From: Hypholoma sublateritium FD-334 SS-4
Taxonomy: Eukaryota; Basidiomycota; Agaricomycetes; Agaricales; Strophariaceae
DNA length: 64,000 bases
Direction of reading: 5' to 3'
Assembly: GCA_000827495.1 (NCBI GenBank)
Contig: KN817606.1
Location: 4,435 to 68,434 of the forward strand
Positions 10,963 to 22,460 of the stretch are shown here, piece by piece. The stretch's first letter is position 1. Each line of letters opens with the position of its first letter. Made by a program: the position numbers and the translations under genes. Below the pieces are notes generated by a model, which saw only the letters and a program-made list of their open reading frames with translations, was not told where the DNA came from and searched no databases.

Positions 10963-13900
10963 TCACTTCCCTGCCTTTGCCTTCCTCCCCTTGAACCCCT
11001 TGAATACGGCGCCCCCATCCGAATCATCATCCACAATAACCGGCGGCGCCTTCTTCCCCCGCGCGCCCGTCCGCGCCGTGCGCACAGGCCGCACCGGCGA
11101 CTCTGCCTCCAACGTCATCGGCTCGGCCTCCGCCTCACTCGCCCCCGCCCCCGCCGCCCTCGCACCGTCGTCCACGTCCATATCGTCGTCCGAGTCCAAG
11201 AACAGCGGCTGCTTCTTTGGCGCCGCCTTGGCCTTCACCGCCGCCTTCTTCGGCGCCGCGGACGCCTTCCGTGCCTTGCGCGCCGGCGCCGGCGTGGCAT
11301 CCTCGCCCTCTGACTCAAGCGCAGAGCGCGCGCGCACCTTCGCCTTGCGCGGGGGTGCGTCCTGCGAGTCGTCGTCGAACTGCGTCTGCGCCTGGCTGTT
11401 GAAGATCGCGTTCTGCGACTGCGACTGCCCCTGCGACGCGCCGCCCTTCCAGTATGCTGCAGCAGGCGCCGTCAGCGTCAACTGCAATAACAAAAAACGC
11501 CGGTACGCACCTGCACCCATCCCGTAGTCATTTTCCTCCGAGATAAACACCTCCACCTTCGCGCCGCGCACCAGGCTCGTCAGTTTCTAAACCCCCCGCA
11601 TCAGAGTCAACCCCGCAAAAACCCACATACAACACACCTTCTTAAACTTCTTATAATTCGGCCTCCCATCCCACTCGCGCAGCGACTCGCGCGCCTGGCC
11701 CCGCCCATCGCGCCGAAACACCTCCATCTCCACCACCGTCATAAAGTTGCCCCGCAGCCCCGAGTCGTCCCCGAACTCCTCGAGCACCTTCCACTCCTCC
11801 TCCGGCTCGTGCGTCTCCGCCTCGGGCTTCGAGATCTTTAGCTTGTTGAACTCGCGGTCGAACACATCCTCCGTCTTCTTCCCGCGCTTCGTCGATGCGA
11901 TTGCTTTGAGGAACGCGCTGTCCGTGTCCGGCTTCCCCGCCGGCGCACCCGCACCGCCCTTCTTCTCCGCCGGCGCCACAGCCAGCGTCGAGCGCGGCTT
12001 TCCCGCAGTCGACGCGGGCGGCACCGACCCGACCCGCCCGCCCATCGCCTGCCGCTTCGCCGGCGGCTCCACCTCCATCTCCACATCCTCATCCAGCGCG
12101 CGCTTCCGCCGCCCACCCCCCGGCACCTGCGACTGCGTCATCTCCTCCTCCTCCTCGCGCATCACCGCCGTGCGCGGCGGCGCCTCCTCCATCCCCAGCG
12201 TCCCGCTCTGTGTCTGGCTGCGCCCCGAGTCCGCCAGCACGTCCTCCACCGCGCCCGCGCTGTCCCAGGGGCTGCCCTCCGGCGCGCTCGCGTCGAACAG
12301 CGCTTTGAACTTCTTCAGCGGCGGCTCCTCCTCCACCGTCTCCGCGATGCCCGACATCGGCGCGAGCGCGCTGCCCCACACCGCGCCGTCCGGGTTAGCC
12401 ACCCCGACACGGCGCTTCAGCCGCGAGCGCGGGGGTGGCGGGGCCTGCAATCGACAATCAGCCGCGGCGAATACCAAGCAAGGGCAAAAGGACGTACAGT
12501 GTAATCGATCTCGAGGTCGACGACAGGCGTGGGTGTGGGTCCAGGGATCGACGCGCCGTCGATGACCGCGGACGGGTCGTCCAAGCCCGTAATAAACGGC
12601 GGGTCGTCGCGCACGAGCCGCGTCAGCGCCTGCGCCACACACACAAATGAGCACAGAAACACACGAGAAGGAATGAATTGCGCACCCTCCTTGGGCGCGG
12701 CACCACCTCGGGCTCGGGCGGCGCCACCGACGGCTCGCGCGACACCGAGGCGGAGCGCGTCACCCGCCGGACGAGCGGCTTGCGCGGCGGTGCGCTCAGG
12801 AGCGAGTCGTCCGTGCCGACTGACGGCTCGTCCGCAATCGTATTGGGGACGCGGTCAGGAAGGGGCGACTCGCTACGTGCTGGCCTCGACGAATCAGCAC
12901 GATCCAACTCCCGAGCATACGCGCTTACCAGGAGCCGCACTTGCGCCTGCGTCGTTCACCGCCGCAGGCAGGAGCAATTCTACATCCGCATCCAGGACCG
13001 CCTGGACCACCTTTGACGGTGGCAGGATCTCAAGGGAGCAACTACATGTATTTACGTTAGTATCTTTTCAATAATGACAGCACACAACGCACCTCTTCGC
13101 CTCGCTGACATAGTCCTCCCACATCTCGCGCCCCACCGCCGCCTGCATCGCGTCCGCATCAGCCACCACCACCATCCCCCTCCCCGTCGCCTTCGAAAAC
13201 CCCCTCCTCAGCGCCTGGCGAAAGCGCGCCGTGCCGAGGTGCACATCAAAGTGCTCCACGCTCCCCTCGCCGCGGTGCACCGCCTCCGCAAGCAGCGTGT
13301 CCGCCGCCGTCGCCTTCTCGCGGATGCACACAAAGCGGCACGCCGCGAACATATTGAGGCGCGCCTCGTTGCGCGCCCAGACCGCGAACGTCTTCTGCGC
13401 CGGCACGAGCGCGGGCGAGAACGCAGGCCGGTATGCGCTCTCGGCGGGCAGCGCGAACGCGTGCTCGAGCTGCGTGCCGACGGCGCCGTCGGCGCTGGCG
13501 GGGGTGCTCCCGAGGCGCAGGACTTCCTGAAGCCATTCGGGCTTCACCAGACACGCGAGGGAGAGCAGGGACGCCGCCGTCGACAGGTCGGCGACGTAGT
13601 GCGGCATGAGGTGGTGTGTGACGGCCGCGTGGGGCTTGTGCACCAGTTTGATGCCTACAGAGCACGGTCAGAGAGACCGGAGGTTATTTCAGATATGACA
13701 CACCTAGTGCAGCGCACGCCTCCGACGAGATTGTGCCTTTCCCGCGGGCCGTTGAGGAGTACGCACAGAGCGGCCGCCATGAGACTCTGCTTAAGTTAGC
13801 CAAAAACCGCAGAAGCCAAACCAAACGTACCTACCTTATGTCGACGTGGTTGACAAGTGCGACCCGGTCCCCATCCTGCAGCTGATACGCCCCCGACGTC

Positions 13901-14307
13901 TCTATCTCGACAGGCACCTCGACCTCCTCCCCTCGGTACACGCCTACGTTCTTTTCCTTCTTGCTCCTATTCACCACCTCGAGCGTAGGCCGCACATCAG
14001 GATCGGCCTGACCATACGTCTGAGCACACAGCAAGAGAAAAAGAGCACGCAGCGAACTCACGACGTCATCCCGTGTATGGCTCCCCACAATAAATTCGCA
14101 GTGGTCGCGCGAGACCCTGTTGTGGTTGATGATGAGCGGGTGGCCCTTCCGCCCGACGACGTAAGACGAGCCCGGCTTGAGCAGTTTCTGTTCTACGTGG
14201 AGGGTAAGCGGGCTGCGTGCGATGGACGCAAAGTGGACCATGGACGTACTTTCAAAATCCACTTTTCCGACTTCAGAGCCGTCAAACGGCGCTAAGAGGA
14301 CCCACAT
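10963..14307 (-). CDS. NBS1: Nibrin/Xrs2 homologue, MRN complex DNA-damage sensor
   Basis: Ten exons: 14307-14062, 14019-13835, 13786-13704, 13654-13093, 13041-12929, 12879-12686, 12629-12498, 12444-11638, 11586-11511 and 11456-10963, about 963 residues. An FHA domain fills residues 1-130 (GRKGHPL, then NRVSRDHCEF with the conserved S-R-x-H). BRCT repeats follow at about 150-370 (ACAALGIKLVHKPHAAVTHH, LVKPEWLQEVL). The tail is long, acidic and disordered. NYKKFKK near residue 770 matches the Mre11-binding motif, and acidic residues before VFKGFKG at the extreme end resemble the Tel1/ATM-binding motif. The protein recruits Mre11-Rad50 and Tel1 to DNA breaks in the nucleus. This domain order is diagnostic for NBS1. 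Confidence 0.93.
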
Positions 14308-14509
14308 GAAGGCGTGCTGTCTAGCAGATTTCAGACGCTAAAAGATTATTGGGACTTGGTGGCAGTAAGTAAGAGAGAACAGTTACACAAGCGCGTCGCC
14401 CAATTCAATTTAGCGGTCACATGTTCGAGCTGTCAAAACACTTCACCGGGGCCGGCCGCCCGGCTAACCATGCTCTTGCTCTTCTCTCCCATCCACCATG
14501 TCTGCAAAC
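14308..14509. promoter_or_regulatory. Divergent intergenic region, NBS1 / F-box copy 1
   Basis: Short spacer between the divergent starts of NBS1 and the first F-box copy. The last 80 bp (TGTTCGAGCTGTCAAAACAC...) is repeated in altered form upstream of the other two F-box copies near 16170 and 17782, so it belongs to the duplicated unit. Confidence 0.4.
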
Positions 14510-15735
14510 ATGGAGACCGCATCTGAACTCCCCTTAGACATTCTGGGACACATCGCGGACGTCCTGGGCTCTGAAAGTCTCCCAGAACCACACTGACATG
14601 CAGTGGAGGCTCTGAAAATGCTATGCCTGACCGTGCAAATTCATGGTCCCTATATGCCGTCGACACCTCTTTGCGAGAACGAAAATCATATTTTCATCCA
14701 ATTCGAAGTGGAAGAATGGACTCAGGGATTCTCTGCTCTCCCATCCCACCATCGTGATGCACTATGTCAAAGCCTATCGTTGTCATGGAAAGGCTGGAAT
14801 TCAGCACATTGGATGATGGATTATCGCAGAAAATATGTGATTCATCCGTCCTGACCTCCGTCGAAATATGCTCGGAAACCTCGGACTGGAATGGTCATTC
14901 GGAGCAAACAAAATCGATTAGTCTTTCCCTCATCCGGATGCCCACCCTCCGTCATCTCTCATTGATTTCTTGCCAAAACTTTCCGGCTGCTACATTGTCA
15001 CTCTGCTCCGGACTCAAAACCCTTGAACTCTGTGATACATACCTGCATTCTAGCTCCGCCTGGAGCCAACGACGACGTGCATGGCCTCATTGCAATCACA
15101 ACGCTGATGATAACGCAACCCTATACCAAGTACAATGGTACCTTCGCTTCCCTAATGAAACCCATACGCCAAAACACGGCCAGAGCAGCTAGACCACTGA
15201 TCGCAATTGATCGCCTTCAAAGTCTCTTCCTCGGCGTCCGTACCCAACCTGAGTTTCCCCACATGTGCAGACTCTTGAAGAAAGCGGTATGCATCGAACG
15301 GCTCGAGCTGAGTACTAAATATCAGACTGCTATCAGGTACGGCTGGCAGGGCTGGGCTCAAACCTAGCAGCCAACTTCCGTCCCAAGCTCAGATCAGTAA
15401 CAGTACATAGACCTCGGTGCCGTCCGAATAGAAAACGATGGTCCTCTAGCTGATCTCAATCCCGAGCTCAGACAGCTTGCCGGGGAAAACATCTTCAATG
15501 CGCTGGAGGTGAAAGCGGTCTGTTGAATCCGGAAACAAAAGACTGGGCCGCCGACTTTGACCAATTGGTGACAGATATTGGCGCGTTCCCAGTGTTGCGC
15601 CGAGTGACTATCGATTCGACGTGTCGCTTTCGAGCATACCGGAGATATTGAAGGATAACGGAAGCGTGGTTTCCACAACTCTCGGAGAGTACAGCGATAC
15701 AGTTCAAGCACCATGCCGAGCCCAGCCAGTTCAAT
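14510..15735 (+). pseudogene. F-box-like protein, copy 1 (decayed)
   Basis: METASELPLDILGHIADVLG matches copies 2 and 3, but the frame stops within about 25 codons. Homology then jumps between frames: VEALKMLCL near 14605, MPTLRHLSLISCQNFPAATL near 14940, an EHLELS-like segment near 15300, and the LVTDIGAFPVLRRV-like segment near 15570. At least three frameshifts plus several stops are needed to align it with the intact paralogues. It is therefore a relic of the tandem array. Confidence 0.85.
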
Positions 15736-16280
15736 ATTCTGTTTCTTTTACCCTTGCCATCTCCCTAGATGCGTAGTTCGTGTGTCCTTGTTTGCATGTC
15801 TCAATGATGAAAACTGCTAGAAGTCTGTTAATTGGTCTTTGTCCACTGACAGTAAACTTGAACTTTGGACGACTAAGTACAGTCATGATGGGTTTCCCTC
15901 AATTTAGGGTCGCACCAAAGCATACACAATTTTTGTAACAGTGCCAGTAAACGGCGGCGGTCGGTGAAAGTGCAAACTTCAAAGTAGACGGACCGTGTAT
16001 TGACCGTGGACGTGTTTCAAATTTACTTTTCCAGCTCCAGAGGCATCTAACGACGCTGAGACCTCTGAGTAGTCTGTATATAGCATACGACAGACTCCAG
16101 AAAATTATCGAGAGTTGGTTTGCAGTTACTTAGCATTCGGCGGGAGTTCGGCACGCCGCTTATAAGTGGTCACACATTTAAAGTTTAAACGTTAACTGTC
16201 ACTGCCTCACCTTGACCTCAACTTGCACGAGCCCTTTGTCTTCCGTTGATCTCCCTAGCCCATCCAGCATCTCTGAAAAC
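15736..16280. other. Spacer between F-box copies 1 and 2
   Basis: No gene is seen. Parts resemble the spacer 17560-17853 (for example GGGTATTGACCGT near 17648 and TGTATTGACCGTGG near 15992; ACGAGAGTTA / TCGAGAGTTG), as expected if gene and spacer were duplicated together. Confidence 0.5.
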
Positions 16281-17559
16281 ATGGAAGTCCCAGCCGGACT
16301 CCCCTTAGACATTGTGGGGCACATCGCCGACTTGCTGGGTCTGGTCAGTCTCCGTGAACGAAATAGCCTGCAGCCAGTCAACGATGAGCTGAAAATGCTC
16401 TCCCTGACGTGCAAATTCATGGTCCCCATATGCCGCCGCCACCTCTTTGCGCACATCGTATTCTCACCCGATGTGAAGTGGAAACAGGGACTCAACGAAT
16501 TTCTGCTCTCGGATCCCATCATTGTGACGCACTACGTCAAAACCGTCTCTATCACCGTAACGCAGAGGACCGGGTTCAACACAGCGGAATACGATTTATT
16601 GCAGAAAATATGCGAGTTGTCCTCCCTGAACTCCTTCGGGATATCATCAATCGACTCGGACTGGAATGGATACTCAGACACAACAAAATTAGTCGCTCTT
16701 TCCTTCATGGCGAAGCCCACTCTCCGCCATTTTACACTAAATTCTATCAAGAACTTCCCGGTTGCGGCACTTTCGCTCTGCTCTGGACTCACGGAACTTT
16801 CATTTTACGATAACTGCAGTCTCGATCCTCCTGGTCCTGGCCACGCCGTGCAAAGGCCCGCAATCACAACTCTTGTGGTAAAGCCCTTTCGCGGGTACAA
16901 CGGCACGTTTGCTTCCCTACTGCAGCCCATGGGCCGAAACACGGTCATCGCATTCGGTCACCTCAAAAGCATCTCCGTCAGCATCCGTGGCCCAGCTGAG
17001 TTTATCCCCATGTGCCAAATCTTGGAGAGAGCAATATGCCTTGAACGGCTCGATCTGAGTGGTGAATTCCACGTACTCTCTGCTCATTGTGCTTATCCTG
17101 ACAGATTATTGAATAGTTCAGTGCTATCATGTACCGCTGGCAGGGCTAGGCGCAAGCCTTTCGGCCAACCCGCAGCCCAAACTCAGATCGATAACATTAA
17201 ATCTCGACTGCAGCCATCCCGAAAACGACAATCCGCTACGGCTACCCGGTCTTAATCTCGAGCTTCGACAACTTTCGGGGAAAAATAAATTGGAGGTGTT
17301 GGAGGTGCAAGTGAAAAAAGGCCCAACAGTCGCTGCGTTGAACTGCTCGAAAGCAATTGCAAAACTCTGGGCCCGCGACTTCGACCAATTAGTGACGGCA
17401 ATTGGTGCATTCCCAGCGTTACGCCAAGTGATCGTGGATGAGTCAATGCCCGAAATTAGCAGTACCAGCATTCACCGGAAACATATCCCTTTGAGGGAAA
17501 CTTGGTTTCCGCAACTCCAGGAGAGCAAGGCGATACAGTTTGAGCTCCATCCTTTCTGA
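16281..17559 (+). CDS. F-box-like protein, copy 2
   Basis: Exons 16281-17088 and 17144-17559 give about 407 residues. The N-terminus GLPLDIVGHIADLLG ... LKMLSLTCKFMVPICRRHLF has the L-P-x-D/E-I-x-x-x-I pattern and the LxxTCK...RRHLF segment of Agaricomycete F-box proteins. The rest has loose leucine-rich spacing (LRHFTLNSIKNFPVAALSLC) as in F-box/LRR-type substrate receptors. By family, the F-box would bind Skp1 in an SCF ubiquitin ligase and the C-terminus would choose targets. The intron position is the same as in copy 3. ATG 16281 is the only start that keeps the full F-box region aligned with copy 3. The substrate is unknown. Confidence 0.75.
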
Positions 17560-17853
17560 GTCTTGATTAGTTGACTGCTGAAGCGCTGATATGTCAGCTT
17601 TCCTAATTTTGGGTGGCGTCACAGCGCACACAATTTTGAAAACTATGAAGGGTATTGACCGTACGGAAAATTACTTAAAGCTTAGATGAATGATGTCCTC
17701 CAACTAACGAGAGTTATAAGATTATTGTTCTACGCAAGCGTCAACACGATTCGGTTGCGGCACGTTACTTATTAGTGGCCGTATGTTCAAATTGTCAGTG
17801 CCACGCTCAAGTCACCACGCCGCCTTTTTCTCCCATCCAGCATTTCTGCAAGC
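17560..17853. other. Spacer between F-box copies 2 and 3
   Basis: Contains repeated upstream text such as TATGTTCAAATTGTCAGTGCCACG, shared with the regions before copies 1 and 2. No gene is seen. Confidence 0.5.
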
Positions 17854-19114
17854 ATGGGAACTGCGTCCGAACTCCCCCTAGACATTCTAGGATGCATCGC
17901 CGACGTGCTGGGTAATTTTCACAAGCTTCGTTCACAAAACAGGCAGGCAGTCAAGGATTTGCAAATGCTCTGTCTGACGTGCAAGTCGATGGTCCCCATA
18001 TGCCGTCGACACCTCTTTGCGCATATCGAATTCATACACACTGGTTCCCACTGGTGGTACAATGGGCTCAATGAATTTCTACTCTCGCATCCCACCATCG
18101 CGACGCACTACCTCAAAAGCTTGCATATCCGTGTCACGGATGAGTTCAGCGCATTGGACTATGAGTTATTGCAGAAGATACGCCTGAACTCGTCCGCCCT
18201 AACCTCCATCAAGATATTGTCGGACTTGTGTTGCTGGGATGACCTTTCAAACAGAGTCAAATCTGTTGTTTATTCCCTTATCCAGATGCCCACTCTCCGC
18301 CATCTCACATTAAATTGTATCGAAAACTTCCCGGCGGCTGCATTACAGTCGCTCTGCATCGGCCTCAAGGAGCTTACATTCCATGATAGCTGCAGTCTAG
18401 CTCCGCCTGTTTCTGGGGACGACGCCATGCAAAACCCCACAATCACAACTCTGGCGTTCGAGCAAACCTATAGCTCATACAATATTACCTTCTCTTCCTT
18501 AACGAAGCCCATAGGCCAAAACACGGTTTTCGCATTCGACCGCGTCAAAAATATCTACGCCAACATCCCTGACCAAGCTGAGGGTTTCGACGCGTGCAAA
18601 GTCTTGGAGAGAGCAATATGCCTCGAACATCTTGAGCTGAGCGGTGAGTTTCACGCACTCACTGTTAAATGTGCGTATCCTGATATATTATTGAATAGTT
18701 GACTGCTGCTTGGTAAATCTGGTAGATATATGCGCAAGCCTTGCAACCAGCCTCCGTCCCACACTCAGATCAATAATATTGGATCTTGGCTTCATCCGAC
18801 CAGGTGACGACATATCTGATCTCAATATTGGGCTTCAACAACTTGCCGGGAAAAACGTCTTGCAGGTTTTGGAGGTAAAAGGGAACCTAGGGCCCCCTGC
18901 ATGGTACTCGGATACGATGCACTGGTCCGCCCAGTTTGACCAGTTGGTGACGGATATTGGCGCGTTCCCAGTCTTGCGCCAAGTGACCGTCAAGTTAGTG
19001 CATGACATTTGTGTTGCCGACTTGAGAGACGCCGGCATTCCTTCTAGCGAAGAAACGGGAGCGCGGTTCCCACGACTGTTGGAGAGCACAGCGATAGAGT
19101 TCAAGTGCTACTAG
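17854..19114 (+). CDS. F-box-like protein, copy 3
   Basis: Exons 17854-18670 and 18726-19114 give about 401 residues. It opens MGTASELPLDILGCIADVLG, has LQMLCLTCKSMVPICRRHLF, and continues with leucine-rich spacing (LRHLTLNCIENFPAAALQSL). It ends FPRLLESTAIEFKCY. The intron (GTGCGT...GTAG) is placed exactly as in copy 2. An in-frame TAG in the unspliced text at 18700 confirms that splicing is required. Similarity to copy 2 is even across the length, so the duplication is not very recent. The likely role is substrate recognition for an SCF ubiquitin ligase; the target is unknown. Confidence 0.75.
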
Positions 19115-19454
19115 TATTTTACACCGAGATCGTTGGCAACTACGCAAATATAATTACTGATACATATTATACTTACCCTGGCCGTCTCCTTAGCTACTAA
19201 GGGCGTGCGCTGTAGAGTAGCGGTATCTGGTTGGAAGAGATTTTCGGGGTCATAAGAAGGCAATACTTACGTCCGCAATATTGTTGCAACAAGCCTCTTC
19301 CAAGCAGTCGGTATCTCCGTTCCGGTCTTCGAGGGAGGATCACGAATGTTCCCAATGCCCATGTCCCATCTGACATGCCGTACGTATGCAGTTCAGCTTT
19401 TCTTGGAATAGAATTGGATGTAAAGGATAACAGCGATTCGGAGACAGTGAATGG
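19115..19454. other. Intergenic, no gene seen
   Basis: Between the F-box array and the 5' inverted-repeat arm of the ABC1 gene. A 90-codon frame from 19231 is not recognised and lacks support. Confidence 0.35.
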
Positions 19455-19690
19455 ATCAACCGAGGAAGAACTCGGGCAAAGGCGGTGTCAGCGTCCGATG
19501 TGATGCGCTGTCGATGAATTGCGTATGGCCCCGGCCGCGGATCAAAGAGAGGCCGCGCCGGTACGTATGTTGTTTGTGCGTGTTGGATGCGCCCTCCTTA
19601 ACTTCTCCCCGCTCGCTGGCTGGCCCGCGCATGTCTCTGCGCCTCTCCCGCTGCCTGCGCCCCTCCCGCTCTTTGCGCCCTTTCTCAAGC
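19455..19690 (+). repeat. Inverted repeat, left arm (5' region of MCP2-like gene)
   Basis: From AAAACTCGGGCAAAGGCGG-like text through the ABC1 start codon region, this stretch matches the reverse complement of about 21600-21845. Both read NSGKGG, SVRCDALSMNCVW and WPAHVSAPLPLPAPL in translation. Divergence is moderate, with some small indels. Confidence 0.85.
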
Positions 19691-21483
19691 CTCCCACCAC
19701 CGCTGCCACCTCGCCGCTTGCCTGTATATGCCCGCCGCACTGCCCTCCTTGCCACTGGCCTAGGGGGTGCCTACCTCCTTGACCAACAGTACAATGCCTC
19801 CTCTGTCACCCGCACATTCTACACCCTCTACACTGTGTGTCCTCTTTCCCATACTGCTGCACTGCACTGACCCTCCCCCAGTGTGCTCTCATCACGCTCG
19901 ACTATAAATGGAACTTCACACCTGAGAAGAGCGAGCAGATCCCGGAGCTGCATGAGCGCGTCGCGCAGCGCGTGTTTGACCTCTTCACTGCAAATGGCGG
20001 GCTCTACATCAAGATAGGCCAGGCCATTGGCGCAAATGCTGCACTGCTCCCCGCGCCGATGCAGGCCAAGTTTGCGTCGCTCTTCGACGACGCCCCGCAG
20101 ATCCCCTACTCCGTGGTGCGCTCCGTCTTTGTCGCCGAGCTTGGCGCCCCGCCCGACGGGCCTGGCGGTGTCTTTGCATACTTTGACCTGCAGGCCGTTG
20201 CCAGCGCGTCCATCGCACAGGTGCACCGCGCACGTCTGCACGCGCGGCCGGGAGACACGGAGGAGCGCTGGGTCGCGGTCAAGGTGCAGAAGCCCGCCGT
20301 GCGCACCCAGATGGCCTGGGACCTCGGCGCGTACCGCGCGGTCATGTGGATGTTCGAGCACTGGGCGTTTGATCTCCCCGTGTACTTTGTCGTCGACTTT
20401 GTCTCGGAACACCTGCGGCAAGAACTCGACTTCATCCGCGAAGCCGACAACGCGCGGCGCACGGCCGCCTTTGTCGCTGCTGAGCCGCGCCTGCGCGGGC
20501 GCGTGCACATCCCCGCCGTCTACCCCGAATACTCAACAGAACGCGTCCTCACCGCCGAGTGGATCGACGGCGTCCGCCTCTCCGACCGCGCTGGCGTCGC
20601 CGCCCTCGGCCACACCCCCGCCGTCATGAAAACCATGGTCGAGCTCTTCGCCGCCCAGATGTTCGACTGGGGCTGGGTCCACTGCGACCCGCACCCGGGC
20701 AACGTCCTCGTGCGCCCGCACCCCGACTCCCCCAAGAAACCGCAGCTCGTGCTGCTCGACCACGGGCTGTACGTCCCCGTGCCCGAGGCCTTCCGCGCGC
20801 AGTGGGCGCTGCTCTGGCGCGCGATGCTCATCGGCGACTACGCGGGCGTCGAGCGCATCACCACGGAGTGGGGCTTCGGCCTCCCCGAGCTCGTCGCGAG
20901 CTTCACCCTCCTGCGCCCCACCGCCCTGCCGAACAACCGCGCCCCGCGCCCCGACGCACCCCAGACTCCACGGCGCCCGCTCACCCAGTACGAGCTCTCC
21001 GTGCGCATGAAGGCAAAGCTAAAGGAGTTCCTCGCGGACACGGACCGCATGCCCAAGGTGCTCATCTTCCTCACGCGCAACATGCGCATGGTGCAGGGGA
21101 ACAACCAGGCGCTCGGCGCGCCCGTCAACCGCATCAAGCTCACCGGCCTGTGGGCCTCGCGCGCCTTGACCCGCCTCACGCCCTCCGCACACACCTCTAT
21201 CTTCTCGCAGCTCAGCCCCCGCGCCCTCCGCGCGCGCCTCCACGCGTGGCGCGACCACCTTGCGTTCCGTGCATCCCTCCTCCTGCTCGACGCGCTCTTC
21301 TACCGCACGCGCCTCACGCGCTGGGTGCATGGCGTCGCTGCGCGCGCTGCCGGGGCCGTCGGCCTGCGCGGTGTCGTCGCCGCGGACGCGCTGGACTTTG
21401 AGACAGAGCTCGAGCAATCCGTGCGTGGGCTCGCAAAGGACAGCTTTGGGATCGAGGTTGGCGAGGCGGTGTTTGCGGGGTGA
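19631..21483 (+). CDS. MCP2: Mitochondrial ABC1/UbiB-family kinase-like protein (MCP2/ADCK1 type)
   Basis: Exons 19631-19834 and 19882-21483 give about 601 residues. The N-terminus MSLRLSRCLRPSRSLRPFSS is a mitochondrial presequence, followed by a short hydrophobic anchor (TALLATGLGGAYLL). UbiB hallmarks follow in order: the KxGQ motif in NGGLYIKIGQAIG, the Ala-rich loop in VASASIAQVHRA, the catalytic HCDPHPGNVLV and the metal-binding LLDHG. This arrangement fits the ADCK1/ADCK5-Mcp2 branch, which acts at the inner membrane in lipid homeostasis and MICOS-related processes. ATG 19631 gives the presequence; the upstream in-frame codons are part of the 5' flank and lie in the inverted repeat. 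The subfamily call is by memory of motif style. Confidence 0.85.
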
Positions 21484-21599
21484 ATTGGGGGAGAAACCTT
21501 AAAGGGCGGCTGCGTATAGCGCCGTCCTGATATATAGAGGTTGTTTATTTTTGTAGAGGTATAATATTGGCTGTATATAATGATGGCTTCACACACCTG

Positions 21600-21845
21600 G
21601 CGGTCGAGGAGGGCGGTGCGGGCGGGCGGCGGGCGAAGGGGTGCAGGGAGTGGGAGAGGCGCAGAGACATGCGCGGGCCAGTCAGCGAACGGAGAGGTTA
21701 AGGAGGACGCATCCAACGCGCACAAAAAACATATGTACAGCGTCTCTCTGATCTGCGGCTGGGGCCATACACAATTCATCGATAGCGCATCACATCGAAC
21801 ACTAGCGCCGCCTTTGCCCGAGTTTTTCCTCTGTTTCTCCATTGC
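21600..21845 (-). repeat. Inverted repeat, right arm
   Basis: A reversed copy of the MCP2-like 5' flank and first codons lies about 110 bp beyond the stop codon. The copied ATG and next codons are present but out of any long frame, so it is a promoter/5' fragment without a gene. Confidence 0.85.
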
Positions 21846-22460
21846 CTTATACTCTAGTGGTCTTCAGGCGCCCAGCCGGTTCAAGTCTAAGGGAGAGCTG
21901 ACGGAATGTAGCCAGGACAAGAATGGGAAATTTTGTGGTGCTTCCTCAGAGGCTGGAACGTGATGGAGATACTATCTGCTAATTAGCAGCCGTATGGCGA
22001 CTCTAATATGTAGAGCAATGCTTAATCATGGGTGTAAAATACACAGTCAAGCCTTGGGTATAGGAGACACCGGAAATGTATGAAGATGTAGCCAAAAATC
22101 AGCTTCAAAAGCGCAGCACCCCTAGTAGCTATGGAGATGTTGAGGAGATTGCAAGGGTATAATATTTCGTTCCCCAGGTATTTTGCCTCGTTATCGCTCT
22201 GAGCCGTCCGAAGCTCACGCCCTATTAACATCCGGCCGGAAAACATCTTCGCCTCGCATGCGCGCATGATCTCGCGAGGAAGGTTCAATCCGTCACCATA
22301 TCACAGTGCCTCTTTTCCCGGGTCCTCGTCCCTTCCGGGGCAGAGTCCCCGTCGCGTCGAAAGGAGTGTCCAGACACAACTGTTGCGAATGAATTTATAT
22401 CAACACCAGAAGCACACCGATTCTACATTCCGCTTCAAACAGAGCAGCGTGGAAGCACGA
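21846..22460. other. Intergenic, no gene seen
   Basis: Between the inverted-repeat arm and the 3' end of the monooxygenase gene. Only short chance ORFs; probably 3' untranslated sequence. Confidence 0.35.

Noticed and set aside
11747..12565. 272-codon plus-strand ORF
   Set aside because: Antisense shadow of NBS1 exon 8.
20559..21401. 280-codon frame of H/R/P-rich protein
   Set aside because: Shadow of the MCP2-like gene in another frame.
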